Part shown: piece by piece, positions 34,645 to 44,002 of the stretch | Layout of the letters: each line of letters begins with the position of its first letter | How positions within the stretch are numbered: position 1 is the first letter of the stretch | Source: Corynebacterium sp. ES2730-CONJ | GTDB taxonomy: Bacteria > Actinomycetota > Actinomycetes > Mycobacteriales > Mycobacteriaceae | Assembly: GCF_024834055.1 (NCBI RefSeq) | Contig: NZ_JANUXZ010000005.1 | Span: forward strand, 146,883 to 210,882 | Direction: 5' to 3' | DNA: 64,000 nucleotides | The notes under the pieces: model-generated | Told to the model about the DNA's origin: nothing | The model's database searches: none | The model's input: only the letters and a program-made list of their open reading frames with translations | Program-made: the position numbers and the translations under genes

Positions 34645-34965
34645 ATGGGTCAACCCGATATGTCACAACTGCTCGCCCACGCTCAGGCTATGCAATCCAA
34701 ATTGCAGGCTGCGCAGGAGGAAATCCTCGCCTCGGTCGTTGAGGGTGATGCTGGCAATGGCCTGGTTAAGGCCACCATCGACGGCACCGGCAAGCTCAAG
34801 GCTCTGGAGATCAATCCCGAGGTCGTCGATGCCGACGATATTGATACACTGCAAGATCTGATCATCGGTGCTTTTAATAACGCGCATACCAAGCTCGCCA
34901 CCATTGCTGAGGAGAAGATGGGCCCACTTAACCAGGGCCTTGATGGCATGGGTGGCCTCTTCTAA
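34645..34965 (+). CDS. ybaB: YbaB/EbfC-family nucleoid-associated protein
   Basis: 106 residues. N-terminal helix (LLAHAQAMQSKLQAAQEE), then VVEGDAGNGLVKATIDGTGKLKALEI, the strand-turn core of the family (named as its hallmark region, about 32-58) and a C-terminal helix. Dimeric DNA-binding protein. The dnaX-ybaB-recR order is conserved in most bacteria. AAAGG precedes the ATG. Confidence 0.94.
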   Translation: MGQPDMSQLLAHAQAMQSKLQAAQEEILASVVEGDAGNGLVKATIDGTGKLKALEINPEVVDADDIDTLQDLIIGAFNNAHTKLATIAEEKMGPLNQGLDGMGGLF

Positions 34966-34976
34966 GACACCAGATC

Positions 34977-35012
34977 AACGCACCCGTTCCTTGCTCAAGG
35001 GGCGGGTGCGTT
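34977..35012 (+). terminator. Hairpin between ybaB and recR
   Basis: AACGCACCCG (34977-34986) pairs with 35003-35012 around a 16-nt loop; no T-run, so it may slow rather than end transcription. A TAGACT sequence overlaps its right edge and ends 9 nt before the recR ATG. Confidence 0.5.
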
Positions 35013-35026
35013 AGACTGACGTAGTT

Positions 35027-35659
35027 ATGTTTGAAGGACCGGTTCAAGACCTCATCGACGAGCTCTCGCGGCTGCCTGGTATTGGCCCGAAGAGTGCCCA
35101 ACGGATTGCCTTTTATCTTCTCCACGTCGAACCCGCTGATATCACGAGGCTCCAAAATGCCCTTGGTGCGGTACGCGACGGGGTGAGTTTTTGCCGTATT
35201 TGCTGCAATATCTCCGCTGATGAAGTCTGTCGAATCTGCGCAAGTGAGCGCCGCGACACCGGTCTGATTTGTGTGGTTGAGGAACCAAAAGATATTCAGG
35301 TGCTCGAGCGCACCGGTGAATTCAATGGCCGCTACCATGTCCTAGGGGGCTCGCTGGATCCCATCAATAGTATTGGGCCTAAGGACCTGACCGTCACCGA
35401 GCTCCTACAGCGCATCGGTGGGGTTTTGCCCGACAAAGATGAATCAGCGCAACCCCCAACAATTCACGAAGTTATCCTAGCCACCGACCCCAATACTGAA
35501 GGGGAAGCAACCGCAGCGTATCTGCTCAGACTGCTGAAGGATTTTCCCGATCTTATTATCTCCCGACTGGCCTCAGGTATGCCGCTGGGGGGAGATCTTG
35601 AATTTGTTGACGAGCTCACCCTCTCGAGGGCACTGACGGGCCGACTACGGTTGGGCTAG
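35027..35659 (+). CDS. recR: Recombination mediator RecR
   Basis: 210 residues. N-terminal helix-hairpin-helix ([14 protein letters not shown], about 16-29), C4 zinc finger CRICC ... CRICAS (about 56-76), Toprim domain with VVEEPKDI and a C-terminal [12 protein letters not shown] / [16 protein letters not shown] that closes the fold. Works with RecF and RecO to load RecA at gaps. The start follows the ybaB-recR hairpin with a leaderless-like -10 spacing. Confidence 0.96.
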   Translation: MFEGPVQDLIDELSRLPGIGPKSAQRIAFYLLHVEPADITRLQNALGAVRDGVSFCRICCNISADEVCRICASERRDTGLICVVEEPKDIQVLERTGEFNGRYHVLGGSLDPINSIGPKDLTVTELLQRIGGVLPDKDESAQPPTIHEVILATDPNTEGEATAAYLLRLLKDFPDLIISRLASGMPLGGDLEFVDELTLSRALTGRLRLG

Positions 35660-35662
35660 AGC

Positions 35663-36355
35663 TTAAACGCTGAGTCGTTCTTTACGGAGACGCTCAACCA
35701 CAGGAATATCTAAAGGCTCGAGGTCAAATCCCACAGCTTTGCTCAGTAAGAGATCCGCGAGGCGTGGGTTTCGAGCGAGCACAGGTCCGTGCATATAGGT
35801 AGCGATCACAGAGCCTTGGATAGCTCCCTCAACCGTGCCATCATTTCCTACACCGCGCTTTATAGTAGCGAGCGGGCGGGCGTCGGGGCCGAGGACAGTC
35901 TTACCCATATGGTTTTCGAATCCAGTCAGTGGCTCATCAACGCCAGGAATAGTGGCCGTGGAGCGTATCTCGCCGATGGCGCGCTGGGGCAAGGCGGTGG
36001 TGCTGGCGTCGATTAGCGCAGCTCCGATTATTTCTTTATCGGCGGCTCGAAATTTTTCACCTAAAACTTGGAAGCCGGCACACACGGCGAGTACCTGGGC
36101 GCCAGAATCCACTGCGCGGTGGAGGCCGCGATCGTTATTGATATGCTCGGCGGCAAGAATCTGGGCGGTGTCTTCACCTCCTCCGAGGCAGTAAATATCG
36201 AGGCTTTCGGGGATTTTCTCCCCCAAGTGAATGCTGACGATTTCGGCGTCGATCCCGCGCATCCGGGCGCGTTGTTGCACAATCAGGGCATTACCGTTAT
36301 CGCCGTAGGTGCCCAGGACGTCAGGCAAAATGAGACCGATGCTGAGTTTAGACAT
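35663..36355 (-). CDS. gatD: Lipid II isoglutaminyl synthase, glutamine amidotransferase subunit GatD
   Basis: 230 residues, CobB/CobQ-like class I glutaminase. Nucleophile Cys92 in AVCAGFQVLG and catalytic His189 in YMHGPVLARNP; YCLGGGED forms the oxyanion region. Supplies ammonia to MurT, which amidates the D-glutamate of lipid II. It starts inside the last codons of murT (8-bp overlap), so the two are made together. Ends 4 bp from the convergent recR. Confidence 0.93.
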   Translation of the reverse strand: MSKLSIGLILPDVLGTYGDNGNALIVQQRARMRGIDAEIVSIHLGEKIPESLDIYCLGGGEDTAQILAAEHINNDRGLHRAVDSGAQVLAVCAGFQVLGEKFRAADKEIIGAALIDASTTALPQRAIGEIRSTATIPGVDEPLTGFENHMGKTVLGPDARPLATIKRGVGNDGTVEGAIQGSVIATYMHGPVLARNPRLADLLLSKAVGFDLEPLDIPVVERLRKERLSV

Positions 36356-37607
36356 GGAGTAACGCTTTCTTCAGATCGCGGAAGGCAGTGTAATTAGCTA
36401 GGACCTCAACCCGGCCTGGGGGACATGATTGCACAGCGTGCAGCATATCGTGGATGAGCTCGTGATCAATCTCGGCATAGGTTAGCCGGACCGCGAGATC
36501 GGTGCCACGTTCACCAGAGGCCTTCACAACCACGTCTCCAAAGTCCTCGAAGCGCACATCCCAGAGCCAGGAAAGATCTTCTCCATCGGCGACCTGACCA
36601 TTGACCGCTATCACCAACCCAGCGGCGCTGCGATCAACCATATTCATCGCCTCCTGCCATCCAGCAGGATTCTTAGCGAGAAGAAGATGGACTTTGTGGC
36701 TTCCAATATCAATGGTGGAGTAGCGCCCAGCAACATCGTCGACTGTCTCCACCGCAGCGATGGCCTCGTTGAGGGGTATATCAAAAATAGTGGTAGCGGC
36801 GGCGATGGCCTGGGCTGCATTTCCGCGGTTAGCCATGCCAGGCAGGCTGAGGTGCAAAGATTTATGGCCATCGGGGCAGATGAGTGCGTGCGGGTCTACC
36901 GACCACTCCGGTTCGTGGCGGCTAAAAGTGGAGCCGTCAGGAAGGGGTTTGGCAGCGTGCCAGTGTGTACCTTCGTGGACGATATGACCACCAGTGCGGG
37001 GGCAGGAGAGAGAATCGCCCTGCCAGCTACTACCCGCCGACACCCACACCACGCGCTGGGCTGCTAGGCCGATCGAAGAAACCAGAACATCATCGCAATT
37101 GGCTATCACCGTCATCTCAGGGTGGGCTGCCACGCTTTCGCGTAAGGCTCGCTCGACCTTATTGATCTCACCAACACGGTCAAGCTGATCTCGCGATAAA
37201 TTAAGCACGATCAAACATTCGGGCTGGAGCCTGTCAACAACTTTTGGCACGTGGAGTTCATCCACCTCGAGGACTATATGGCTCGCAGCTGTGCCGGCGA
37301 GGAGCGCTGAGATAATACCAGCGTCCATATTATCGCCACCGTCATTAGTTGCCACCTGGTACCGGGTGCGCAAAGCGGTAGCCAACATCCTCGTGGTGGT
37401 GGATTTGCCGTTGGTGCCGGTGATAATAGCCACAGGTCGCTCGCCGGAGAGGTGGCGCATAATATCTGGGTCGATTTTCTCTGCAACAAGGCCACCAATC
37501 ATGCCCCCGGAGCCGCGCCCTGTGGCCCGCGATAAATAGGTAGCCAGTCCTGCTATTTTCGTAGCCACCAGAGTCTGCGCCTGCACACACGCTTGAGGTA
37601 GTTTCAT
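36348..37607 (-). CDS. murT: Lipid II isoglutaminyl synthase subunit MurT
   Basis: 419 residues, Mur-ligase type. P-loop TGTNGKSTTTRML (about 63-75), VLEVDELH (catalytic/Mg residues), LNLSRDQLDR, and the C-terminal DUF1727 domain. The inserted zinc ribbon (about 200-250) has only one Cys in each knuckle (CPRTGG at 202 and CPDGHK at 244) where the family usually has CPxCG. Makes isoglutamine in lipid II with GatD. TAGGAT ends 8 nt before the ATG and there is no ribosome site: leaderless. Confidence 0.92.
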   Translation of the reverse strand: MKLPQACVQAQTLVATKIAGLATYLSRATGRGSGGMIGGLVAEKIDPDIMRHLSGERPVAIITGTNGKSTTTRMLATALRTRYQVATNDGGDNMDAGIISALLAGTAASHIVLEVDELHVPKVVDRLQPECLIVLNLSRDQLDRVGEINKVERALRESVAAHPEMTVIANCDDVLVSSIGLAAQRVVWVSAGSSWQGDSLSCPRTGGHIVHEGTHWHAAKPLPDGSTFSRHEPEWSVDPHALICPDGHKSLHLSLPGMANRGNAAQAIAAATTIFDIPLNEAIAAVETVDDVAGRYSTIDIGSHKVHLLLAKNPAGWQEAMNMVDRSAAGLVIAVNGQVADGEDLSWLWDVRFEDFGDVVVKASGERGTDLAVRLTYAEIDHELIHDMLHAVQSCPPGRVEVLANYTAFRDLKKALLHV

Positions 37608-37615
37608 GGTGCTTT

Positions 37616-37621
37616 ATCCTA
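37616..37621 (-). promoter_or_regulatory. -10 box (TAGGAT) of leaderless murT
   Basis: Ends 8 nt before the murT ATG, in the 11-bp gap after the DnaQ-like gene and running into its stop. Confidence 0.5.
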
Positions 37622-38761
37622 GTCTCCGTTTTGCGCTCGGTGCACGTCGTGCGCCAGGTGCATAAATTCTTCATCACCAAGGAGCGGGATAGCTTTGCGG
37701 GTGGCGTGCATCGATTTTCCATTGAAGCCTTCACGAAGATTACACACGAGGAACGAGGCGGTGCGGGTAATCTTCTCGGAATATTTCATGCCTAGACCCA
37801 AACCAGTCTCGATAATGAGATCGGGATCGATCGTGGTCTCTGGGGCAACAGAGAACTCCATTCCAGCTTGGAGCCCACGATGGGGGGTATAAACACCCGG
37901 GTTCTCTATCTCAGCTGGTTGCTCAGCGGCGTCTACGCGAATGGTGGAGCGCTGCAATCCAAATTCGTCCGCACACAAGTGGGCAGGGTCGCGGAGAATA
38001 AAATAGCCGGCGTGGTAAAGCTTGACGACTAAGTGCGTTAATTCACGGCTCGTGGTCATCTCATTGAGATGGGCGCGTTCGGTGCTAGCAGCTGCGGGTG
38101 AACTCGCGATACCTGCAATATGAGCTACTGCGCGGAGCCGCGGATCAGGAATAACGAGTGCTTTCCGACGTGCCCCAGCAAGGGTATCGGCGATAGCGAT
38201 GGGGCGGGGGATATGTCCCACGCGCTGCCGGCGCTTCCCGCGCTTCGATGTGCGGCTACGGTTGCGCCGAGCGGCATGAGCCATAGCGCGCCGAGCCTCT
38301 TCGTAGAGGAACCCCCAAACATAGGGAGCATTGTGCACAATTAAGGTGCGGCCATCGATGAGCTTATCGAGTGTCTTCAGAACCCCGGAAAAGGGCCTAT
38401 TCCCTGCAATATCCGCTGCGGTTAGACCATGTAAATGGCGAGGACCTGGATCGCCACCGGGATTGACTACTGCATGGAATTCTTCGGCTATATGGCCAGA
38501 GGAATCTAGAACTAAGGCATCGATAGAGACGATATGAGCTGTTTTAGGGTGTATCCCTGTTGTCTGAATGCTCACCGCTATATAGGGTGTGCGAGCTATG
38601 AGTTCATTGCGCTCGCGTTCACGCTCTGCTTTTTTGCGCTCGCGTTCTGCTAACTCGGCCTCAGTGGGCTGCGGACGCGGCTGGGATTTCTTCTGAGAAT
38701 ACCGACGATGACGTCGCTTTTTCGGGCGCTCCACCTCGACGATCACCTCAGATTTATTCAC
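37619..38761 (-). CDS. DnaQ-like exonuclease-fold protein lacking catalytic acids
   Basis: 380 residues. A very basic N-terminus (about 1-55, KKRRHRRYSQKK) precedes an RNase H/DEDDh-like domain: VSIQTTGIHP (about 63-72) stands where exonucleases have VDxETTG, and HNAPYVWGFL (143-152) where they have HNAxFDxxFL. So Asp, Glu and the motif II Asp are Ser64, Gln66 and Val148. PGGDPGPRHLHGL is kept, as in polymerase III epsilon. A C-terminal domain of about 200 residues is unassigned. Likely a non-catalytic nucleic-acid-binding protein. It starts at GTG, leaderless. Confidence 0.82.
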   Translation of the reverse strand: MNKSEVIVEVERPKKRRHRRYSQKKSQPRPQPTEAELAERERKKAERERERNELIARTPYIAVSIQTTGIHPKTAHIVSIDALVLDSSGHIAEEFHAVVNPGGDPGPRHLHGLTAADIAGNRPFSGVLKTLDKLIDGRTLIVHNAPYVWGFLYEEARRAMAHAARRNRSRTSKRGKRRQRVGHIPRPIAIADTLAGARRKALVIPDPRLRAVAHIAGIASSPAAASTERAHLNEMTTSRELTHLVVKLYHAGYFILRDPAHLCADEFGLQRSTIRVDAAEQPAEIENPGVYTPHRGLQAGMEFSVAPETTIDPDLIIETGLGLGMKYSEKITRTASFLVCNLREGFNGKSMHATRKAIPLLGDEEFMHLAHDVHRAQNGD

Positions 38762-38769
38762 AACTACTC

Positions 38770-38775
38770 ATTCTA
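38770..38775 (-). promoter_or_regulatory. -10 box (TAGAAT) of the leaderless DnaQ-like gene
   Basis: Ends 8 nt before GTG 38761; no ribosome site. Confidence 0.6.
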
Positions 38776-38824
38776 GCGGCTACCGCTTGACCACCGCTAT
38801 ACCAGCACGTCATTTCTTCCAGTG

Positions 38825-38856
38825 GTGGCCACATCAACCACAGACTATGTGGCCAC
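38825..38856. repeat. Inverted repeat in the divergent intergenic region
   Basis: Perfect 10-bp arms GTGGCCACAT (38825-38834) and 38847-38856 with a 12-nt spacer, about 50 bp upstream of the DnaQ-like promoter. No T-run. Each arm contains TGGCCA, itself a palindrome, so an operator for a dimeric regulator is possible. Confidence 0.55.
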
Positions 38857-39060
38857 GGTAGTGGCGGTGCCATGGTGGAGGAATCGGACGGCAGTCATTG
38901 GACAACCATGAGGGGGCTGAGGGTAATTCTCAGCTTGGTTAGTGAGATGGTTGAGGTCAGGCGCAACCGATGGCGTGGTGATATCAGATGGATAGGCTAC
39001 AGTTCTTTACTGATGAGCCTTCCGAGCCTCTTGCTTATAGCCCGACCCCAAGGAAAGAAT

Positions 39061-40227
39061 ATGGTGCGCATCCCACCGCGGATAAAAACTTTGTGGCTTC
39101 CCGCCACTGTCCTGAGTGCGATGGCACTTGTCATACATCTCAGTAGCATGTGGATCTTTTCGTGGGCTCACAGCCTCAAACAGGGGTACTCGGCACTTTT
39201 CGCATTCCTGAAAGCCTTCGACTCCACTGCGATGCATCGCATTGATTGGGATGCTCGGCACTATATGGATATCGCTCGGTATGGCTATTTCGCCGCCACT
39301 CACATGGGGGAGGCTGACCCTCAGATCTATGAGACTCGTCTTGCTTTCTTCCCCGGCCTGCCCTTATTGATGCGCTGGGGAAGCGAGATAACGGGATTAG
39401 GCGTAGTGACCATTGGGTTGAGTATTACATTTATTGCCACCGTGATTCTCAGCGCTGGGCTCATCACACTTGCCACGGCTATGGGAGCAACATCGCGCAG
39501 CGCCAGGTGGGTGGCCATTTTCTTTCTTGGTGCCCCCATGTCCGTGACTTTCCATATGGTTTATACCGAAGCTCCTTTTCTCGCGGCGATTATCTGGGCC
39601 CTCATTTTTCTCAACCGCAGAGATTATCTTGCAGGTGGGCTTCTTATTGCCGTTGCGGGCTGCTTTAGGCTCACGAGCATTGATGCTGTGGCCGCTTTGA
39701 TCATCGTAGTGCTTATCCAGGCTCGTAGCTCTGTGCGTGCCTGGATAGCGGTAGGTATATCGGCGCTGCCATTGGTGGGGTATATCAGCTGGGCCTCGTC
39801 GTATACCCACGATATAGGTGGCTATTTCGGCTTGCAGAAGAAGGGGTGGAATTCAGCCTTCGACTTCGGCCACGCCACGCTGACATGGGTAGGGAAGGTG
39901 ATCATCAGTGACCATAATTTAGGCTATATTCTGTCCGTCATCAGTATTGTCGGTGCCCTGATTGCGGTGATCTATGGGTTCAGACGAGCCCCGTGGCCGG
40001 TGTGGCTTTTCTCCACTGCGTTGGTCTTTAATGTGGTTCTCTCAGATGGCATCATGCATTCTCGTCCCCGTTTGCTCCTACCCGCGCTGCTGCTTTTTAT
40101 TCCGCTAGTTATTCGTGCAGAGCAGAAGCTTTCACCAGCGGTATCGCTCAGTCTACTGAGCCTATGGGTCCTCGCGGGTGTAGCTTTTTCTAGCTATATG
40201 CTGGAGGTTTTCCCCTGGGCTATTTAA
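39061..40227 (+). CDS. Membrane glycosyltransferase, PIG-V-type mannosyltransferase-like
   Basis: About 388 residues with some ten hydrophobic helices. The first extracytoplasmic loop carries DWDARHYMDIARYGYF (about 60-75), the GT-C acidic motif of PIG-V-like enzymes, which use polyprenyl-phosphate-linked sugars outside the membrane. LAFFPGLPLLMR follows, another family trait. Start at 39061 is chosen for its AAGGAAAG site; the frame is open back to 38872 but that part is not membrane-like. Acceptor unknown, probably an envelope glycan or lipid. Confidence 0.75.
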   Translation: MVRIPPRIKTLWLPATVLSAMALVIHLSSMWIFSWAHSLKQGYSALFAFLKAFDSTAMHRIDWDARHYMDIARYGYFAATHMGEADPQIYETRLAFFPGLPLLMRWGSEITGLGVVTIGLSITFIATVILSAGLITLATAMGATSRSARWVAIFFLGAPMSVTFHMVYTEAPFLAAIIWALIFLNRRDYLAGGLLIAVAGCFRLTSIDAVAALIIVVLIQARSSVRAWIAVGISALPLVGYISWASSYTHDIGGYFGLQKKGWNSAFDFGHATLTWVGKVIISDHNLGYILSVISIVGALIAVIYGFRRAPWPVWLFSTALVFNVVLSDGIMHSRPRLLLPALLLFIPLVIRAEQKLSPAVSLSLLSLWVLAGVAFSSYMLEVFPWAI

Positions 40228-40293
40228 TGGTGGGCCAATTCATGCAAGCCATGCGTATCTAAGCCGTGTAGGTCTGGGCTGTGTGAGGGGTAT

Positions 40294-41145
40294 TTAGGTA
40301 TTGCCCCGCGCCGAGAGTGCGAAGGTGGAGGTGACCATCGCGATGAGGGCGAGCGCCATGATAATCCAATTGAATCCGTGGACGTGGAACTGCTCCCCCA
40401 GAATGACATAGCTTAAGATAAAGGCGATGATTGGTTCCACTGTGGTCATGGCGGGGAGCGAGAGTTTCAAAGCACCGGTATTGAAGGCATATTGCTGGAC
40501 TATTGTGCCAATAATGCTGCCGAGAATTAAGAACCAGAAAACCCAGTGGGTTAGCAGTCCGCTCGATCCCTCGTGCTGGTAGACATCGACAGTAGCTTTA
40601 GAGAGAACGGCAATAAATCCGTAGATAATGCCTACAATCACTCCCAGAAAGAGCCCGCGAATATTGCGGGGGGCGTGCCGCGTGGCGCGGTCAATGGTGA
40701 GGGAAACAATGATGCCGAGGCTGAGCGCTAGTGCCCACACCCACGCTACGGGTCTGGGATCACCTGGTTCGGGGTTGCCCAAAATGACGAGTACAGCTAC
40801 CGCAATAGTAAGGACAGCTGCCCATCCAATTTCGTCGGCGTATAAGGGGCGTTTGTGATAGTAGGCAGTCATGGGCATGGTGAACATGAGTGAGAGTGCC
40901 AGGATGGGTTGGACGATGAGCAAGGAGCCGTAACTGAGTGCGACAACTTGGAAGGAATATCCTGCGAAAGCGGTGCCACAGGCGAACCACCAGAGGGGGC
41001 GTTTAATAGCAGTTATCACCGGCGAGCCTTGCAGGGTACCGTCGGCCGGGGCGCGCTCGGCGATATTGTGCCGAACCACGGTGCCCCACGCAATGATGAG
41101 GGCTGCGAGTGCCGCGAAGAAGACCGCGAGGATATTATTATTCAT
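40294..41145 (-). CDS. DMT-superfamily (EamA-like) transporter
   Basis: About 283 residues with nine to ten hydrophobic helices in two similar halves. Ends of each half have the EamA-type pattern (VQPILALSLMFTMP in the first, TTVEPIIAFILSYVILGE in the second). Drug/metabolite carriers of this type export small metabolites such as amino acids. Start at 41145 is favoured since TAATCT ends 8 nt before; ATG 41151 is also in frame. Divergent from lysC, which may hint at lysine-family amino acids but is not proof. Confidence 0.8.
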   Translation of the reverse strand: MNNNILAVFFAALAALIIAWGTVVRHNIAERAPADGTLQGSPVITAIKRPLWWFACGTAFAGYSFQVVALSYGSLLIVQPILALSLMFTMPMTAYYHKRPLYADEIGWAAVLTIAVAVLVILGNPEPGDPRPVAWVWALALSLGIIVSLTIDRATRHAPRNIRGLFLGVIVGIIYGFIAVLSKATVDVYQHEGSSGLLTHWVFWFLILGSIIGTIVQQYAFNTGALKLSLPAMTTVEPIIAFILSYVILGEQFHVHGFNWIIMALALIAMVTSTFALSARGNT

Positions 41146-41153
41146 CACCATTT

Positions 41154-41159
41154 AGATTA
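41154..41159 (-). promoter_or_regulatory. -10 box (TAATCT) of the leaderless DMT gene
   Basis: Ends 8 nt before the ATG at 41145 on the minus strand. Confidence 0.45.
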
Positions 41160-41366
41160 GCGCTGCGTTAAAAGAAAATAGCTATCGCAACGGCGGACAC
41201 GCTAGTATGCTTAGAAACCGATAATCCGAAAGAAATGAGTCGAGGAAGCCCGCGAATTTTCTCTTCTTGGATATGATGACACCATCTCTCTTGAGAGGTT
41301 GTGGCAGTGGGAGACCCTCACGGCGCAGCTGACAAAGGAGATATCTACAAGAGGAGAGTATCTCTT

Positions 41367-41398
41367 CCACGGGCTTCAGGAAGGGCTTCAGCCCGTGG
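41367..41398 (+). promoter_or_regulatory. Hairpin over the lysC ribosome site and start codon
   Basis: CCACGGGCT (41367-41375) pairs perfectly over 9 bp with 41390-41398. The 14-nt loop holds the ribosome site AGGAAGGG and the right arm contains the GTG start at 41395-41397. A second dyad (GAGATAT near 41340 with GTATCTC near 41360) lies just upstream. This may restrict lysC translation. Confidence 0.6.
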
Positions 41399-42660
41399 CG
41401 TTAATCGTACAAAAATATGGGGGATCGTCGCTGGAAACGGCGGAGCGGATCCGGCGAGTGGCCGAAAGGATCGTGGCCACGAAGAAACAGGGTCACGATG
41501 TGGTTGTCGTTTGCTCAGCGATGGGCGATACCACCGATGAATTACTCGATCTAGCCGCTCAAATTAACCCTGTCCCGCCGGCTCGCGAAATGGATATGTT
41601 ACTCACGGCCGGGGAACGTATTTCCAATTCCCTTGTGGCTATGGCTATCGCTTCCTTTGGGGCCCAGGCACAATCTTTTACTGGCTCTCAAGCGGGAGTA
41701 TTAACCACCGAACGCCACGGCAATGCCCGCATTGTTGACGTCACTCCAGGCCGAGTGCGCGATGCTTTGGATGCGGGACAGATCTGCCTCGTGGCGGGCT
41801 TCCAGGGGGTTAACCGCGAGACGCGCGATGTGACCACGCTTGGTCGCGGCGGTTCGGATACCACAGCGGTTGCGCTCGCGGCGGCGCTCAATGCTGATGT
41901 CTGCGAAATTTACTCCGATGTTGATGGGGTATATACCGCAGACCCCCGTATTGTTCCCGATGCGCAGAAGTTGGAAACTTTAAGTTTCGAAGAAATGCTG
42001 GAGCTGGCCGCCTCTGGTTCGAAGATCTTGGTCTTGCGTAGCGTGGAGTATGCGCGCGCTTTTAATGTTCCGATTCGTGTTCGTTCGTCGTATAGCAATG
42101 ATCCTGGCACTTTAGTGACGGGCTCTATGGAGGATATTCCTGTGGAAGAAGCAGTGCTGGTGGGCGTTGCCACCGATAGTTCCGAAGCCAAGATCTCAGT
42201 TCTCGGCATCCCCGATAACCCTGGTGAGGCTGCCAAGATCTTCCGCGTGCTTGCCGACGCTGAAATTAATATCGATATGGTGATTCAGAATATCTCCTCC
42301 CTCGAGGATAATCGCACCGATATCACCTTCACCTGCCCGCGTGCCGATGGGCCTCGAGCCATGGAATTACTCTTTAAACTCCAAGGCAGTGGAACCTGCC
42401 AAAATGTGCTCTACGATGACCAAATTGGCAAAGTATCCCTGGTGGGTGCGGGAATGAAGTCCCACCCTGGGGTTACGGCCACATATTGCGAGGCGCTGCG
42501 CGATGCGGGCATTAACATCGAGCTGATCTCTACCTCCGAAATTCGTATTTCGGTATTGTTGCGTGAGCAGGATGTGCCTGCTGCAGTAAAGGCACTGCAC
42601 GCAGCCTTCGAATTGGGCGGTGGAGAAGTTGCCACCGTTTATGCTGGTACCGGCCGTTAA
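41395..42660 (+). CDS. lysC: Aspartokinase alpha subunit LysC
   Basis: 421 residues, the same length as C. glutamicum LysC as I remember it. Kinase domain begins [15 protein letters not shown] (Lys/Gly/Ser catalytic), then [19 protein letters not shown] and [11 protein letters not shown] for ATP/aspartate binding. Two ACT domains follow (about 260-420) with QNISS and TDITFT, where feedback-resistant mutants change Ser301 and Thr311 in C. glutamicum; both are wild type here. First step of the lysine, threonine, methionine and diaminopimelate pathway. The GTG start fits homology; the frame is open further upstream. Confidence 0.96.
   Translation: MALIVQKYGGSSLETAERIRRVAERIVATKKQGHDVVVVCSAMGDTTDELLDLAAQINPVPPAREMDMLLTAGERISNSLVAMAIASFGAQAQSFTGSQAGVLTTERHGNARIVDVTPGRVRDALDAGQICLVAGFQGVNRETRDVTTLGRGGSDTTAVALAAALNADVCEIYSDVDGVYTADPRIVPDAQKLETLSFEEMLELAASGSKILVLRSVEYARAFNVPIRVRSSYSNDPGTLVTGSMEDIPVEEAVLVGVATDSSEAKISVLGIPDNPGEAAKIFRVLADAEINIDMVIQNISSLEDNRTDITFTCPRADGPRAMELLFKLQGSGTCQNVLYDDQIGKVSLVGAGMKSHPGVTATYCEALRDAGINIELISTSEIRISVLLREQDVPAAVKALHAAFELGGGEVATVYAGTGR
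42142..42660 (+). CDS. lysC: Aspartokinase beta subunit, internal in-frame start of lysC
   Basis: GTG at codon 250 (42142) is preceded by GGAGGA with 7-8 nt spacing inside the sequence for MEDIP. C. glutamicum LysC is an alpha2-beta2 enzyme whose 172-residue beta subunit starts at just such an internal GTG. The product here would also be 172 residues and hold only the two ACT domains that bind lysine and threonine. Confidence 0.75.
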   Translation: MEEAVLVGVATDSSEAKISVLGIPDNPGEAAKIFRVLADAEINIDMVIQNISSLEDNRTDITFTCPRADGPRAMELLFKLQGSGTCQNVLYDDQIGKVSLVGAGMKSHPGVTATYCEALRDAGINIELISTSEIRISVLLREQDVPAAVKALHAAFELGGGEVATVYAGTGR

Positions 42661-42709
42661 CCCCCACGACCAAACCGACCATGTCGAATACGATAATCCT
42701 CGTGAATAG

Positions 42710-43792
<1,083 letters not shown>

Positions 43793-43817
43793 GATCCGCT
43801 AGAAACTGCCGAATAAG

Positions 43818-43849
43818 CCCCATTTCCTCGATGGAGGGAGTGGGGTTTT
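43818..43849 (+). terminator. Terminator after asd
   Basis: CCCCA plus TTTCCTC (from 43818) pair with GAGGGAG and TGGGG (to 43845) with one weak pair, then TTTT. Confidence 0.82.
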
Positions 43850-43863
43850 CGCTATTCTGGGCG

Positions 43864-43928
43864 TGAAGAAAGCCTAAGCTAACTGCGAAAATAGCGATTC
43901 TCTATTAAAAGAGATTTCCTTGCAAGGA
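43864..43928 (+). promoter_or_regulatory. Candidate regulator sites upstream of katA
   Basis: GCCTAAGCTAA (43872-43882) matches the right side of the corynebacterial DtxR box with one change, though the left half is poor. TCCTTGCAAGGA (43917-43928) is a perfect 12-bp palindrome, and TCTC/GAGA arms lie just before it. An AAAGGAG ribosome site precedes katA. Confidence 0.4.
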
Positions 43929-44002
43929 TTTTCTTTTTAATGTATCTTGGGGCTGAAGATTACACTTAGAAAAGGCTCACAGTTTCTTATAAAGGAGTTC
44001 AT

